Assembly (NCBI RefSeq): GCF_000801105.2
Contig: NW_026615396.1
Span: 1-64,000 of the forward strand
DNA length: 64,000 nt
Origin: Raphanus sativus
Taxonomy: Eukaryota > Streptophyta > Magnoliopsida > Brassicales > Brassicaceae
Direction: 5' to 3'
Every line of letters begins with the position of its first letter. Positions within the stretch are counted from its first letter, which is position 1. The position numbers were made by a program, and so were the translations under genes. The notes beneath the pieces are model-generated. The model made no database searches. It worked only from the letters and a program-made list of their open reading frames with translations, and was not told where the DNA came from. Shown piece after piece: positions 1 through 12,418 of the stretch.

Positions 1-128
1 TTAGAAGATTAGCTAGTTTGAGATTGATACTCTATTGATACACGTGGCGCAACTTATATAATATTTTCGGTAAATGAATCATCAATTAATATTTTAGCTG
101 AAGTAACACAAGGTTGGGTTGATTGCAC

Positions 129-1407
129 GCACATTATCTAGGATGCCAAGCAACATTTGTGACTGAAGATTCATGGCGTTTCGGGATAAGTTTACTGACC
201 CACCTGAGAATAGTAAAACCGAGCAATGTCAGCTACCAAAATACCAAAACTCTACACGAATTCATAATATTAAATCGATGATTAATAATGAGAATGAATA
301 TAAGAGAAGAAGAAGAGAAATTACCAGTTATTCTCTTCCTGGCTAGTAAGGTAGCATATACAAACAGTTTTAGCACGCACCACTTCCAACAGCAAACTTG
401 TTCTCTAAGGGAATCAATGAAAAAAGAAATATGGGAAAATAGATTGATTAGAAGAAGCGGCAGAAACTATAGAATAAATACATTACATATTATATTACCT
501 AGACAATGATAATCTAAATAACTCGTACTTTTGGATCTGATACGTTTTACCTTTTGGACTCCATTGGACACATAGTGCAGCACGGTTAGTCTAAGAATAA
601 CAAGAGTCGGTACCCATTCACCTCCTTCCAGGCTCCACACGTACCTTTAGGAAATATCAACACACACAGTTAGAACAGTGAACCAATTTTCTCATACAAG
701 GTTTACAAAGATGGACAACTTGGTCTTAAGCATATACTAAAAAAATTGCAACGTACGAGTTCCTGTCATGGGAAACAGTGACGATTTTTGTTGGACTTCG
801 AACTCCAATCTATTCCAGAAACAATTTGATCATGCTGCAAGGACTCAAATACTCAGTGACATTGATTGTTGTAAGGGAGATTCAAGCTGTCTATACAAGC
901 ACATTTTCATTGATCAGTCTATTAGTTTCAGACAGAGACAGAAAAGCTTCACCTTTTCGAGGACATGTAACCTCTCCCACTGGTCTTGTGATGATTTATA
1001 GATATGAACTTCATTATTGTTGGGGCAAAACGCAACCACTACAAGAAAAAAGAAAAAAAGGAAACAACTTTCATATAAATATGGTTACAGACTTTGTAAC
1101 AAGACATCTGTTCAGATTGAAAAGCTCATCAACTACCAACTGTTCCTAATCATCTCCCTAGAATCTTCAACTGCTATCTTTGTTATGTTGAAATTAAAGC
1201 TACTTATATATATATAACGAAGCGATCTGTTGTTATAATCAGGGCACAAAGATTACTCCTTTAAACTAGAGGCACCGACAAAGAAACAAAACACAAGTGG
1301 TCGACTATGAATCAGTGAAATGAAACAAGAAACTTACTGGAATGATCAGGACTCCAAGCATGACAGGTGATTGACTCTGCGAACCGGTGAACATCCACAA
1401 CAGCCAT
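129..1407 (-). pseudogene. ARPC1: ARPC1 (Arp2/3 complex 41-kDa WD40 subunit), 5' part, disrupted
   Basis: ARPC1 is the WD40 beta-propeller subunit of the Arp2/3 actin-nucleating complex. Exon 1 (1338-1407) starts MAVVDVHRFAESITCHAWSP, as in Arabidopsis ARPC1. Further exons at 953-1038, 757-834, 551-644, 325-404 and 129-203 carry recognisable pieces (VHIYKSSQDQWERLHVLEK, HDQIVSGIDWSSKSNK, WSLEGGEWVPTLVILRL, ENKFAVGSGA, WVSKLIPKRHESSV) with consensus splice sites. Four exons contain frame-breaking indels: an extra A near 782-786, one missing base in the RLNRAAL region, a 4-bp GTGC duplication after GSGA, and an extra G in the last visible exon. The remaining exons would lie beyond the left edge. 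Four independent breaks, one not a homopolymer, argue for a pseudogene rather than sequencing error. Confidence in the family is high. Confidence 0.85.
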
Positions 1408-3335
1408 GATCTTTGTCTCCGGATGAATTAATACTGAGATAGATTGCTGAATGCTCCGATGAGATCCGGAAAGGTCGATGACACTCGCTGAGGGGAGATG
1501 TGAATCGAAAGAGAGAATGTTGTTTTGTCTCTAAGTTATAAATGGGACCAAATCAATTTCAATTTCGGTTTGGTTTGATTAATTTAGTTTTAACCGGAGT
1601 TAGTTTTGTTTGGTTTGGGTTTGGTTGGAATTGGTTCTATATATATAGAATAACAAATTGTAAAGTCTTTTCTTTCTTTTTTTTCCTAACAAATTGTGAA
1701 GTTCTGCATTAGATTATGTATGTTTTAATCCTTACAAAGTCGAAACAATATATGATGTGAAAACTAGATCTAAAACCAAACCAGGTCTTACAACAACTAA
1801 AGTGGATTCACCTAACTTATTGGAATGACATGTTTGTTTCAACTTATAATTAAGCTTAATTATGAATTTTATTTTACGTAAAACTTTTTTATGTAGAGCA
1901 GCAGGTCATGGCATGTCAAGAAAACTAGTCAGACGCTACATAAATATTGAACATCCACTGCAAATGAAAAGGTTTTGTTTTAATAGTATTTCATTTTTGT
2001 TTCAAAAAAAAATAGTGTTTCTTGAAACTTGTAGATATACTGTTCACATCCTCATTTGTTATAAATAACATTTTTAAATTATAAATTAGTCATTCACTTT
2101 TACTTATTCTTATCGTTTATCAAAATAAATTATATATGTAATATTACCCAATTAATTTCAAATATTGTTATTATTTCATCTAATTAGATGTGTATATCAA
2201 AAATCATTGAAATATTCATTTCTAAAACAATTATCTCAATTTAAAAAGAATCAAAGATAAATAAACTTTCTGTTTGCTTCAAATAATTTTTAATCACTTA
2301 TATATATATATATATATATATATCTCAATTAAGAAGAATCAAAGATAAATAAACTTTCTTTTTGCTTCAAAATAATTTTTAATCACTTATATATATATAT
2401 GTTTTTCTTTGTTTGTTTGATTTATACTAAATAGTAATTGTGTTAGATTAAAAAAACATGAAAAATTAAAGGTGTTATTAACAATTTATGATAAAGTGAA
2501 GATCGAATATGCTCGAAATATCCTTTTTACAAGAAATAATTTAAACAAACCATTTGAACAATTGTTGTATCATTTTTTCTTTATTTTGAAGAAAATTAAC
2601 TTTTTGAGATAGAATGAAACCAACCATTGGATGTCCTTAGTTTGATCCACACATTCGTGAAAATATTTTTGATTTTACAAAATGTATAATTTTGATATTA
2701 TAGTGAATGTTTATATGATTTACATTTTAGTTTTATATGTTGTGTAACCCTATAATCATATTGTTTAGGTTTTTTATTCTACATTATTAATATATAATGA
2801 TTTGCTTTATTCACAAATTTTATTATTAATTTTTATTACACGCTATATATTTTTGGTACAATAAGTTCACAATCTGAAATAGTTAAATAGATAATCTCTT
2901 TCAATATATAATTTTCAGTTTCTAAAGTTCGCATACTATACATTTTTAAAATTTGTTTAGTTATACTATGGAAATGATACTTATTTAGAATATTTTTTAT
3001 TTTCATGTTGAATTTAAAATATATCGAATTTACCATTTTAGTATATTACGGATTTTATAAATAAATGTATTGTTCTATTTATATAATTTAAAATACTACA
3101 AGATTAGTGTAGACGTATTCTTGTCTTCTTTTATTTTGTGTCCAAAATATTTTATTTTGAAAATGAAAATTGGTCAAAATAAATTTTCTACAAAAAGAAT
3201 ATTTGCTTAAATGCTATGAAATCTTTGATTATACAAATATTATAGATTACAATCATAAAGATGCATTCGGGATATTACAGAGATATAAATTAACTACGGT
3301 AATATAATATGTAATCCCGATTACGCAAATATATA
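1408..3335. other. Intergenic, AT-rich, no gene seen
   Basis: This stretch holds the former ARPC1 promoter and leader (1408-1540) and then AT-rich DNA. It includes a pyrimidine/GGTTTGG-rich patch (1555-1640), a near-exact direct tandem duplication (2233-2400) and a possible poly-A insertion scar (1982-2021). Short ORFs here have no recognisable coding character. Confidence 0.6.
2233..2400. repeat. Direct tandem duplication, about 80-90 bp unit
   Basis: Two copies (about 2233-2321 and 2322-2400) share the core CAAAGATAAATAAACTTTCT followed by TTTGCTTCAAA and AATCACTTATATATAT. Each ends in a TA microsatellite, and the copies differ at only a few bases. Slippage or unequal exchange through the TA runs is the simple explanation. 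Confidence 0.85.
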
Positions 3336-3575
3336 CTCCTTCCGTTTCATATTACTTGTTGTTTTAGGTTTATGCATACAGATTAAGAAAGCATTTAATT
3401 TTACATATTTTCAAAATAAAAACATTATTACCAATACACCTAACCATGTATCAACTAATAGAAAAAATAGAGTAGAGAATATTGTCAATAAATTTTGCAT
3501 TGGAAACCGAAAACGACACTTATTTTGAAACAAAAATTATATTCTAAAATGACAAGTAACTCGAAACGGACTGAG
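3336..3575. mobile_element. Stowaway-like MITE
   Basis: The 240-bp segment begins CTCCTTCCGTTTC and ends GAAACGGACTGAG. These are degenerate inverted ends of the CTCCCTCCGTTTC type and they are flanked by TA dinucleotides (3334-3335 and 3576-3577). Size, TA target site and termini match Tc1/mariner-type Stowaway MITEs. It has no coding capacity. Confidence 0.85.
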
Positions 3576-3627
3576 TAAATTACACTGTTTATTATATAAT
3601 AAAACGCATTTTATATTTGTATCTGCT

Positions 3628-6456
3628 TCAGGAAGATTTTGGTTTGTATAATTTGACAGGACGCATATTTGTGGGTTGAACCGGCCTGGCGTTTGTATCC
3701 GAATACTGCAAATTATTTTGCAAACACATATTAGTATACAATTGCAAAACTCATGATGCAGTACATGTAGTTAAACAAATCTTACATCGTGGACAGCAAC
3801 TCGGAGCAGTTTCACTTGGTGTCTAGACACAGTCCTTACCTAACAAATCATGCAAATAGTATAAACTATAAACTAATAGATATGATATAAATGGAAATAA
3901 CAAGCCATAAGAATTAACTAGATTTTATGAAAACCCTTTAACAAAAAAAGAAAGAAAAAAAAAGAATTAACTAGATTTTGAGCTATTTTATGTTTATTTT
4001 ATAAAGTTATTTTTATTAGATAAAAGATTATTTGAAACTTTAATATTTTAGTGTTTGGTAAAATGAACATAAGTTAATCTTCGTTTTTTATATATTTTAT
4101 TTTGCTAAATATGTTAAATAGTGTTTGTAAGATGAATTTTGAATTTGGTAGAAAGACTTTAAATTTAGCTAAAAAGGAACAAATTATCTTGTCAATAAAC
4201 TTAGTATAAACATATAATGTGGACAGTTATATGTTTGAGTTTAAAGGAATAAACTTTGATGTTCAGAATTTTTTACACATTTAAAATTTGTTTTATTATA
4301 ATGTTTGAGTTTTAACCAATATTTTTCATATCCGATCTAAAACGGTGGTCGAATCGGTAAATCTGGTGATCTATATATAATCTGATTCGGATTTAATTAA
4401 AAATCTATTAATTAAAATATGATAAAATTTGATAAAAAGCCCAAAAATCCTTTATCAACATGAGATCTCATACCAATTGATCTGATAAAAACCTAGAAAC
4501 AATTTATAATATATTTTTTAAAATGATTAAATTTCTCATTTTTAACATTATGTATTTATCTATTTTAAATTCTAATTTAATTTTATAATAAATTTTATTT
4601 AATTATTTATATCTTTACTTTTCACCAATATTTTACGAAAAAATAAAATCTAGGAAGATATATGTAAATCTATGAATTTTTTTTAACTTAAATTTATGTC
4701 ACACAGATTTAAACAAAAAAATATCTTATGTTGTCGATAAGTAATCAATACTACAATAATAATCATTTTAGTATAGTCGATTATGTTATATTGTCTGTAA
4801 AGAGTTACGTTTAAAATAATGATGAGAGTATAGTCCGTTGTTGCTAGCGACTTGGTTTTTTTTGTTGTAGGCAAGTCATACTCGAAATACACGCATAGAA
4901 AAACATGTTGCTCATGGTAAAGTTTGATTCAACATTAAAATCAAATTTAGATGTAGTTATAGGCCCAAAATGTCATTAATGAAACTTTTTAGTTTGTTTA
5001 ATAAATTACGAATAGTTTAGATAAAATTGGAAAAATGAGAATGATCATGTTTTAATATTCATGATATATAATATTGTACCTTTTTGATGACGGTCCAAAT
5101 AACATTTTGAGTACAAGGAGGAATGGTAAGTGATCCAATATATCTATAATATTTTCTGCTCCCAAACTTGATGTCCTTTGGATCAATTATTCCTATATTT
5201 ACCTCTGCCTTATTGTGGTCGGTAATCGCACATAATTTATTTTCCAACTAATCAGAAAAACAAACAACAAATAAAATTTGTTGGAAATAATTATTATTAG
5301 TTTTTTCAAAAAAAAAAAGTTATTATTATTAGTCAAATGTTTAAATAATCACAATTGTGGATCGATTTATACCAAGCTGAGAAAAGAGTCTGGCCTTCCG
5401 ATTTTGTAAAGCACTGTGACTACAGCCATGCTTCCGTTAATGCTTTCGTGAACCATATGCAGTTCCAGAGCAAATCTACCATATTTACGATGATAAACTT
5501 TTTAAAAATTACACCCAAAACCCTATTTTAGAAAATTTTCAAATGTCTTTTGTAAATTTGTTTTAATTTTTTTCCTTAGAGATCGTTGAGGCCTTTAGCT
5601 ATAAAACGTCATCACACCTCTAGGTTTAGCTTAAATATTCAAATAGTATAAATAGTTGAAACTAAATAATATTTATATGCTTTCAAACCTTCTCCCATTG
5701 ATCGTATGCTCAGAGGGAGAATGCCAATGAAGCTGATGGAGTTGATATTCAATATTATTGATCTTAATACTACCTGGCCCTTCTTCAAATCTCACCTGCC
5801 ACAAAACAAATAGGAGTACATATATAAATTATGAACTTTTAAAAATGAGGAACCAAATGTGTGGCAGTATTTTTATTTTTTGGAGTAGGTAGTTGACTCG
5901 TCATATGGATCCATGATAGTTCCACCATCTCATGAAATTTGATGGTAAACAATAGCAAAAATACATGACTTTCTACAGATCTTTGGGATTAGTCCGACTG
6001 GAAGACAATATTTGTATTAATGGGTTCTACAAAAAAACGAGTGATCTAGAAATGTGTAATAATACCATCATGTCATGGCCTCTATTTCTGAGAGTGGCAT
6101 TGGCAGGTTTGTAGTCTCTAGTAAGCCTTCCAAGATGTGAAACAATTCTAACTCTTTTGTTCATAAGATCAATTGGAGATTGCATCTCTCCTTTTCCGCA
6201 CATTTTCCATTCCGGCTTCAGCTTCCCCCATTTCTCTGGCCCGTTCTCTTGATTCCGCTCGTAGCTAAATTCACTTTCATCCTCTACATACATCAATCCA
6301 TCAATCGTAGTTAACAGTTTTCCAAATAGAAAAATAAACCAAGATCAAATGTATAAATAGGTTACCAACTTCTCTCTGTGCATTCGAACATGAAATTATG
6401 GTGACGATGATGGTGAAAAGTATGAATAATAAGCATTGGATTGATGATTTTTCCAT
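3628..6456 (-). CDS. Alpha-type carbonic anhydrase, complete, 7 exons
   Basis: It catalyses reversible CO2 hydration and is a secretory-pathway zinc enzyme. Exons (all minus) are 6366-6456, 6066-6283, 5689-5795, 5373-5475, 5080-5247, 3786-3839 and 3628-3705. All have GT-AG borders and together give 819 nt, or 272 residues, with no stop. The start [11 protein letters not shown] gives a hydrophobic signal peptide ending near SNAQ (residues 22-26). QSPIDL (substrate pocket), [10 protein letters not shown] and ELHMVH give the three zinc histidines (about H126, H128, H145), and SLTIPPC carries the gatekeeper Thr. The C-terminus reads [18 protein letters not shown] then NARPVQP. Length matches plant ACA proteins (about 270-280 aa). 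I recall no alpha-CA at this place in Arabidopsis, so the copy may be transposed. Intron 5 (3840-5079) contains a small retroposon scar. Confidence 0.93.
3909..3979 (+). mobile_element. Short poly-A retroposon remnant with 18-bp target duplication
   Basis: AAGAATTAACTAGATTTT occurs at 3909-3926 and 3962-3979, bracketing a 35-bp A-rich insert that ends in poly-A. A long direct repeat plus A-tail is the signature of target-primed reverse transcription. The body is almost wholly truncated. It lies in intron 5 of the carbonic anhydrase gene. Confidence 0.75.
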
Positions 6457-7966
6457 CTTTGTTTTTCCAGAGAGTGAAAAGGGAGATAGATGTCTGAGAG
6501 AGATGAGTTGGTTTGTTTTTAATCTAACATGCCAACTTGGATGCATAATATATAGTGGGTGATATGTGCATTAGGATTCTAATGATTAGTCGTGCATGTG
6601 AAATTTCACGTTAGTTGTCAAATTTTTTCCTCTTTACTTTTTAAATGAATTTTGTTCCAATCGAGACGACATCTTTTGACCTTGCTGAAAACATGTGTTC
6701 GTTTCTTTTTCACATTTTTTCTGTTTTTCTTTTGGTAAAATAAAAAGAAGACTTTTTTTTAATTATCTTGGAGTATTCTAGATAGATGATCTATGAAATG
6801 ACAAGACTAATCTTAAAAGAAAACTACACTCTACGGATAGACCATTTTTCCGAATATGTAAATAGGTTTTAAAATATGAGTTTATATCCGTATAAATGTC
6901 TAAGAAAAATATGATTTAGGTTCCAAAACAGATAAATTAAATCTGAAATTAATGAATTAACGTCGCAGTTCTTTCCACTTATCATTCGACCACACTGTTC
7001 CAAATAACAAAAGAAGATTTCATCTATTTGTGAGAAAATTAAACACTATAAATAAAAAGTTTCCATTATAAACATTATTAATTGTCCAAAATTCTTTTTG
7101 TTAATATTTTATTTAAAATATATATTTAAAGTATTAACTTTCTAAAAATCTAAAACTCCACATCTGAAATCTAAATCCTAAGTCTAGTTATTTAAACATA
7201 AGGGTATAAATATTTATTTATTTTTTAATAAAACATTTTAGTCTAAAATATAAATTTACATTTGTGTACATGAATAATGTAACTTAGTCTGGTTTTACAT
7301 ATACATAAACTGAATTTAAAATGTGTTAGCATCACATTTTTGTTTTCTTACTACTCAGCTACAAACGCACCGTACCGATGCCGATCAGTTTTCATATTAG
7401 AGTTTTTATGTTATCGCTTACAATTCACAGACATGCATGCATGTTACCAGATTAAAATATAAATCTTGATATAAATCTTGATATAAATTATACTATATAA
7501 TTTAGTTATTGATTTGTTTTATTAAACTAACTAATGCTTAAATAAGGGACGGCATATGTCAACAGTCAACCAATGTGTACCTTTCAGCTATCCTTAGTTT
7601 AATCTTTTTTTTTTTTGGCTCAATTTCAACTTAGCTATCCTCAGCTATCCGATCCTTAGTTTATTCGTGCCAACTTTTAAGACTTGTTTATATTAAACAA
7701 TCGGTATTACATATTATTTTTTTGTTATTTCATAATATCACTGACAGAACATTCCGCGTTTGTAGCAAATTATATTAGAATGCATGTTTCACTATGTATT
7801 GGTTTAGTTGTTTGTACGCCAGAGAAGATCATAGAAATGTATAAAACTAAATTACAAAAATCTAAAGCTTTGAAGTATTTTTTATATAATTGGCAGTGTC
7901 TGAAACGAAGTCCGGATTTGTTTGAAAATAAATTGATATTAACAATAACCTAAAATCTCATGTGGC

Positions 7967-8080
7967 AAACAATAGTATCATAGTTCTTTTTTTTTGATCA
8001 ACCATTTAAATTCATAACTAAAAGGAAACAGAGGTTTTGGGCCTAAGCCCAAGTAGCATTAAACAATAGTATCATAGTTC
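7967..8080 (-). mobile_element. Truncated SINE-like insertion with 20-bp target duplication
   Basis: AAACAATAGTATCATAGTTC is present exactly at 7967-7986 and 8061-8080. The 74-bp insert between starts with a poly-T run (a poly-A tail on the minus strand) and ends GGGCCTAAGCCCAAGTAGCATT on the plus strand, cut here only as a short landmark at 8038-8060. The perfect 20-bp duplication means a recent insertion of a 5'-truncated SINE or LINE tail. Confidence 0.85.
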
Positions 8081-9262
8081 ATTGTAAAAAATCAAAACTA
8101 CAACTATGGGGAAATTTCAATTCTATATACCACTTTTCATATTTACCATTAATGAATGATTATTTTCATAATTATCCTGAACTTAATAAAATAATACTAA
8201 TCACTAAAATCTAACCTGAATGTTAATATATTTTTGATTGAGAGTATTTCTTAAAAATGTTACTTAACTTTGATGTTTTAAACAATTTCTGTATAACTAA
8301 ATTTATATTTTGTCTGAGATACTTAACTTACCACCAGACTACAATAAGAACATATTAAAAAAATTATTTTGAAGTTTTCAAAACTATAAATTTAAATTTT
8401 AAAGGTGTTTTCCACCAAAGAAAAGTTTCAAAGTTAACGTTAAAAATATTTATATTTTATACTATGATCATTATACTTGTAATAATTAATTTAAATCCAT
8501 TTATAAATAACTAGCAAAATATAAAAATATTACAGTAATATTAATTAGTAAAATGTTACACTAAAATATAAAATTTTACGTATACATACACAATTAAATA
8601 CTAAATTAAAGTAAATAACATATTATTCCATAAAACTATTCTTGTAATACTCCAATATATATATGATCACTTAGTGCATTTGTTAAATTTCTTTTGAAAT
8701 ATTTTTGTTGTGTAAATCTAGTTTTAAAATATTTAAAATATTATAAAGTTTTTATTTAATTTTATGTGTAAAACTTGAATTATAAAAGCAAATATTTCAA
8801 GATATAAAATTTTAAGGATTGAAGCAATAAACTGTAAAATATTTTAAAATAATAAATGTGATGTATAATTGTAAAGATCAAAATGCAAATAAAAATATGA
8901 AACTTCAATTGAAGACAAATTAAAGTTTTCATATTTGAAGTTTCAATATTTAAAATTTAAAATTTGAAATTTATTTTTGGAGTAAAAAAACTTCATATTT
9001 GAAATTACGCAGTGTTTTTTGGAGATGATATCATTTGTTAAAAGATAAATTGTTCCAAGTTAAGAACAATTTCAATTTGTGCATCAATTTCTTACCTACT
9101 CTAGTGTTAGTGTGCATCTTCGTAACTAGTTAACAACACTTGCAAAAGATAATTTATGTATATATCAAACAATTTTAATCATATACATCAGTTTTCTTCA
9201 GATGATTGGGTGAATGAGATGATATGAAGGTTTTGTGCAGTTTTATCTCGCTTTCTACTTTT

Positions 9263-9305
9263 AATTAGTTCGTATACTGTTGACAAAAAAAAATTAGTTC
9301 ATATA
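9263..9305 (+). mobile_element. Poly-A insertion scar
   Basis: AATTAGTTCGTATA (9263-9276) and AATTAGTTCATATA (9292-9305) flank CTGTTGACAAAAAA. The GTTGAC-poly-A core recurs in other scars in this window (see findings). Confidence 0.6.
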
Positions 9306-10298
9306 TTTAATAGATTTCATATATTATACATTTCAATATAATACTCTCACAAAAGAAACTGCAGTTTTTCAAATGATGGTACAAGTACTCTATAAGAAAA
9401 TTCTAACTTGTCCTCGGTAGTAGTATTTCAGTGTGAAACCAATATCAGCTAATTAAGTTTCAGGTATACAATGATGTGAGATAGAGGAAACTTCTCTAGC
9501 GAATGGAAAAGAAAACATGAAGCAACATAGATATGTCATCAGATTATTATTTTTGTGTTTAGAGGTGGGTTTTCATTCTTGTCAAACCTCGACAGATAAT
9601 GATCTCGGCCCAATGATAAAAGAAAAGCGACTTCAGAAAAGAAGGTTGGTCCAGATGAAAAGGAAAACTAACAGATTCCCTTGTACAATGAAAAGGAGGA
9701 ACACTTGGTTAATCGGTCTCCTTATCCTCAAGCGGCTTCCAGCTTTGTAGAAGATTGTACAGTGGTTCTGGAGCGATTTTCAATGGGTTTGTGTTTTAAA
9801 ACATTTTTCTTAAAGGGTCTATTGGTGCTGATGATTACAAGCTTTGATGAATTCACCGGTTACTACACCCGAAGAACTAAAATGAATACCTTTTTATAGA
9901 TTTCTTTGAAGGTTGAGAACAATAATCGATGCTTTTGAACTTTGGATCCGAACTAGCAGAATGTACTAGGAGTGATGAGTCAATTAGAGCTAGTTAGGAA
10001 ACTTTGAATGAGTATTTTTGTTCGAGTCGGGTTTGTAACATGATCTTTATTTCCAATTTCAGATTTGATTTATTTTTTAAAAAAAATCAGCTAAACCAAA
10101 AAGATCACGTTTAGTTAATTAAGAGATTTTAAGCACACTCTATGTCCATGTCATCGGCACAGTACTTTGAAGATAAACCAAAAACTCAAAAGTTAGCAAA
10201 ATATATCACCATTACATATCAAATCCAAATTTTCTTATTTTTCCCCAAAACAATCTTTCAAGGGCCAAAACGAAATTACGTATGGCTTCTTGGGGCTT

Positions 10299-12418
10299 TT
10301 AGCATTTCTCTAATGCCTGTTTACTCTCTTCGACCTCGTCTCCTTGACTAGGCTCTGCGGTTGAGATGTTGCTGTTATGATCAACTGATTGGGTTCTATT
10401 GGTTTGGCTTTGGATATAAGACCACTTGTCTTGAAACAGATAGAGCAAGACAAAAGAGGAAAGTTGTGCCGTGAAGAGTATGTTCCAAAGCTTAGCACTT
10501 TTAGATGTCTTTCGAGTGTAAGCATTTAAGCCTGTGTATATGTTTATTATCCCAAGAATAGCCACTGACGTTCCTAATATCCAGTGTCCTACAAACCAAT
10601 TCCTTCTAGCTTTCCCTCCCCTGCAATGTTCAGCATAAATCAGTTATAAATGCAATATAGACTAGATATAATGTTCAAAATATATATACATATATACATA
10701 CATATATAAACTAGATATATTCAGTAGTTATTGTATCATAACATTTTACTGAGTCTAAATCTTAGTTAATTTGCATTCAGTATGCATATACACCACAAAA
10801 CAAGCTTTAGCTCCAAAAACCACCATAAATTTGAAAAAGAGCCAAAAACACCACAAATAATAGGTTTAGTAACAGTTCATAAAAGCTTATATATATAAGA
10901 AATGTTGCTAAATCATTTAGGACCACTTCTTAAAGCAATAAAAATCTTTTTAAACCAAAAATTTGTGAAAATTTAAGAAGCTTAAATAGAAAAGTGAGAT
11001 CTTTTAGAACTATCCATAAATTTCACAAGATATGATTCAGGAGTACCTTGAAGGTCGGAGGAAACCAAAAAGAGCTTGGAACCATACAATGGCATAAAGT
11101 CCAACTCCTAGCCGTTGGTGATGATTGTTGAAGGAATTATTGAAGTTTTTAATTGACATTACTGCACCTATCGTCACAATTATCACTGCAACCATCTGTT
11201 TGATCAATCAATCTTATTGTTAATTGCTCGCTTAATTTTCTAAGCAAACCATGGGCTGCTTGTAGATTACTACCAAGACAATAGTTAGAAGTGATTATTG
11301 TTGATTAACAATAGCCAAAATATGTTATTAACAAGGAAAGTTAATTTTGTATTCATTTATTTTTAGCATTATCTTAGTGAAAGTATCCAAAAAGAGAGAA
11401 CGAATTAAAGATTAAGAAGATATTGACGCTTTTGCTTGACATTCAAGTCTCCATGATTATCACTGTGATTAACAATCTAGAACAACCCAAAAGGCCCTAC
11501 TAATTACTTTAAAAAAACATAAAAAGTCGTTAATTGGATGCTATCTTTATTCTTTAGACGAGGAAAGAGGCATCTTTACTTTACTCTCTATCTACCCACA
11601 TTCATTTGACACTCACACCGACCATTAATGAGTTACATTTTCAGAGCATACAATGTTTTCAACATTCTTATGATTTAGATGTAGAATTAAAATACTGATA
11701 TTATGGAAAGGAGCAAAAAAAAGAAGTGAAACCTGCCTGAGAAGTGACATGGAGAAAGAACAGTCGCCGAAAACAGATTAAAGGTTGACCTTTGATAGAC
11801 ATTGATCTGATGGAGATTATACCAATTGGCATCAAAACACCCATCGCTGCCCAAAGCATAAAGCCATGTACTTTGATTTCGTGTACAAGCTTTAGATTTA
11901 GTTTCTGTTTCAACAACAATTAAGATTCAAATTGAGTTTTTGTAAAATAATTAACAAGCACGCAGTTCATACATGGAATATACAAAAGAAAATGATAGCA
12001 AAGAGTTTTTTTATCCTTTAATCGTTTATATTCAAAAGAACATCATTTATATTAAGTGTTTAAACTATTTATAGGCCACAAGGGTTCTTCATGGTTTCAT
12101 TTAGTCCATATATATATATATATATCGTGTGATGATAAATGAACTCATTATGTTATGAGTTTCAGTAACGAAGGAAATGCTTGAGCCTCAATGCAAAGAA
12201 CTACATATAAGCTATGTAAATGAGATTGCGAGGAGTGTAATAAATTTATTATGATGTATGTGAGAGATAGAGAAGTACATATTAACCTGGGATATTGGAG
12301 AAGTATTGAGGGGACTATTAACATCAATGGCCAAGCTTCTGGTATTTTCTTGGGAGGAGCATAGGGGAAGAGGAAGAAGAACAAGAAGGAGAGAGACGAA
12401 GAGGTGATGAGTCTCCAT
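10299..12418 (-). CDS. Cytochrome b561 / ferric reductase-like membrane protein, 4 exons
   Basis: b561 proteins move electrons across membranes, usually from ascorbate, through two b hemes. Exons are 12287-12418, 11737-11904, 11047-11195 and 10299-10620, giving 771 nt and 256 residues. METHHLFVSLLLVLLPL gives a signal peptide, followed by transmembrane segments at KVHGFMLWAAMGVLMPIG, the MVAVIIVTIGAV region, GVGLYAIVWFQALFGFL and GHWILGTSVAILGI. Candidate heme histidines are about H57, H96, H125/126 and H162. The C-terminal tail is hydrophilic (residues about 200-256). It matches the Arabidopsis At2g30890 type, which lacks a DOMON domain. Intron 2 begins with GC, not GT: the frame closes only if exon 2 ends at 11737 in TCTCAG before GCAGGT. 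A shifted GT four bases on would break the frame. Confidence 0.88.

Larger units (their letters stand above)
6457..10298. other. Intergenic, 3.8 kb, no gene recognised
   Basis: AT-rich DNA between the carbonic anhydrase start and the b561 stop codon. It contains the carbonic anhydrase promoter (6457-6560), a short tandem run of the motif ATAAATCTTGAT (about 7460-7490), retroposon scars at 7967-8080 and 9263-9305, and a stretch at 9520-9780 with a weakly open plus-strand reading (NEKEEHLVNRSPYPQAASS) that may be an exon relic. I could not identify that relic. Confidence 0.55.
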
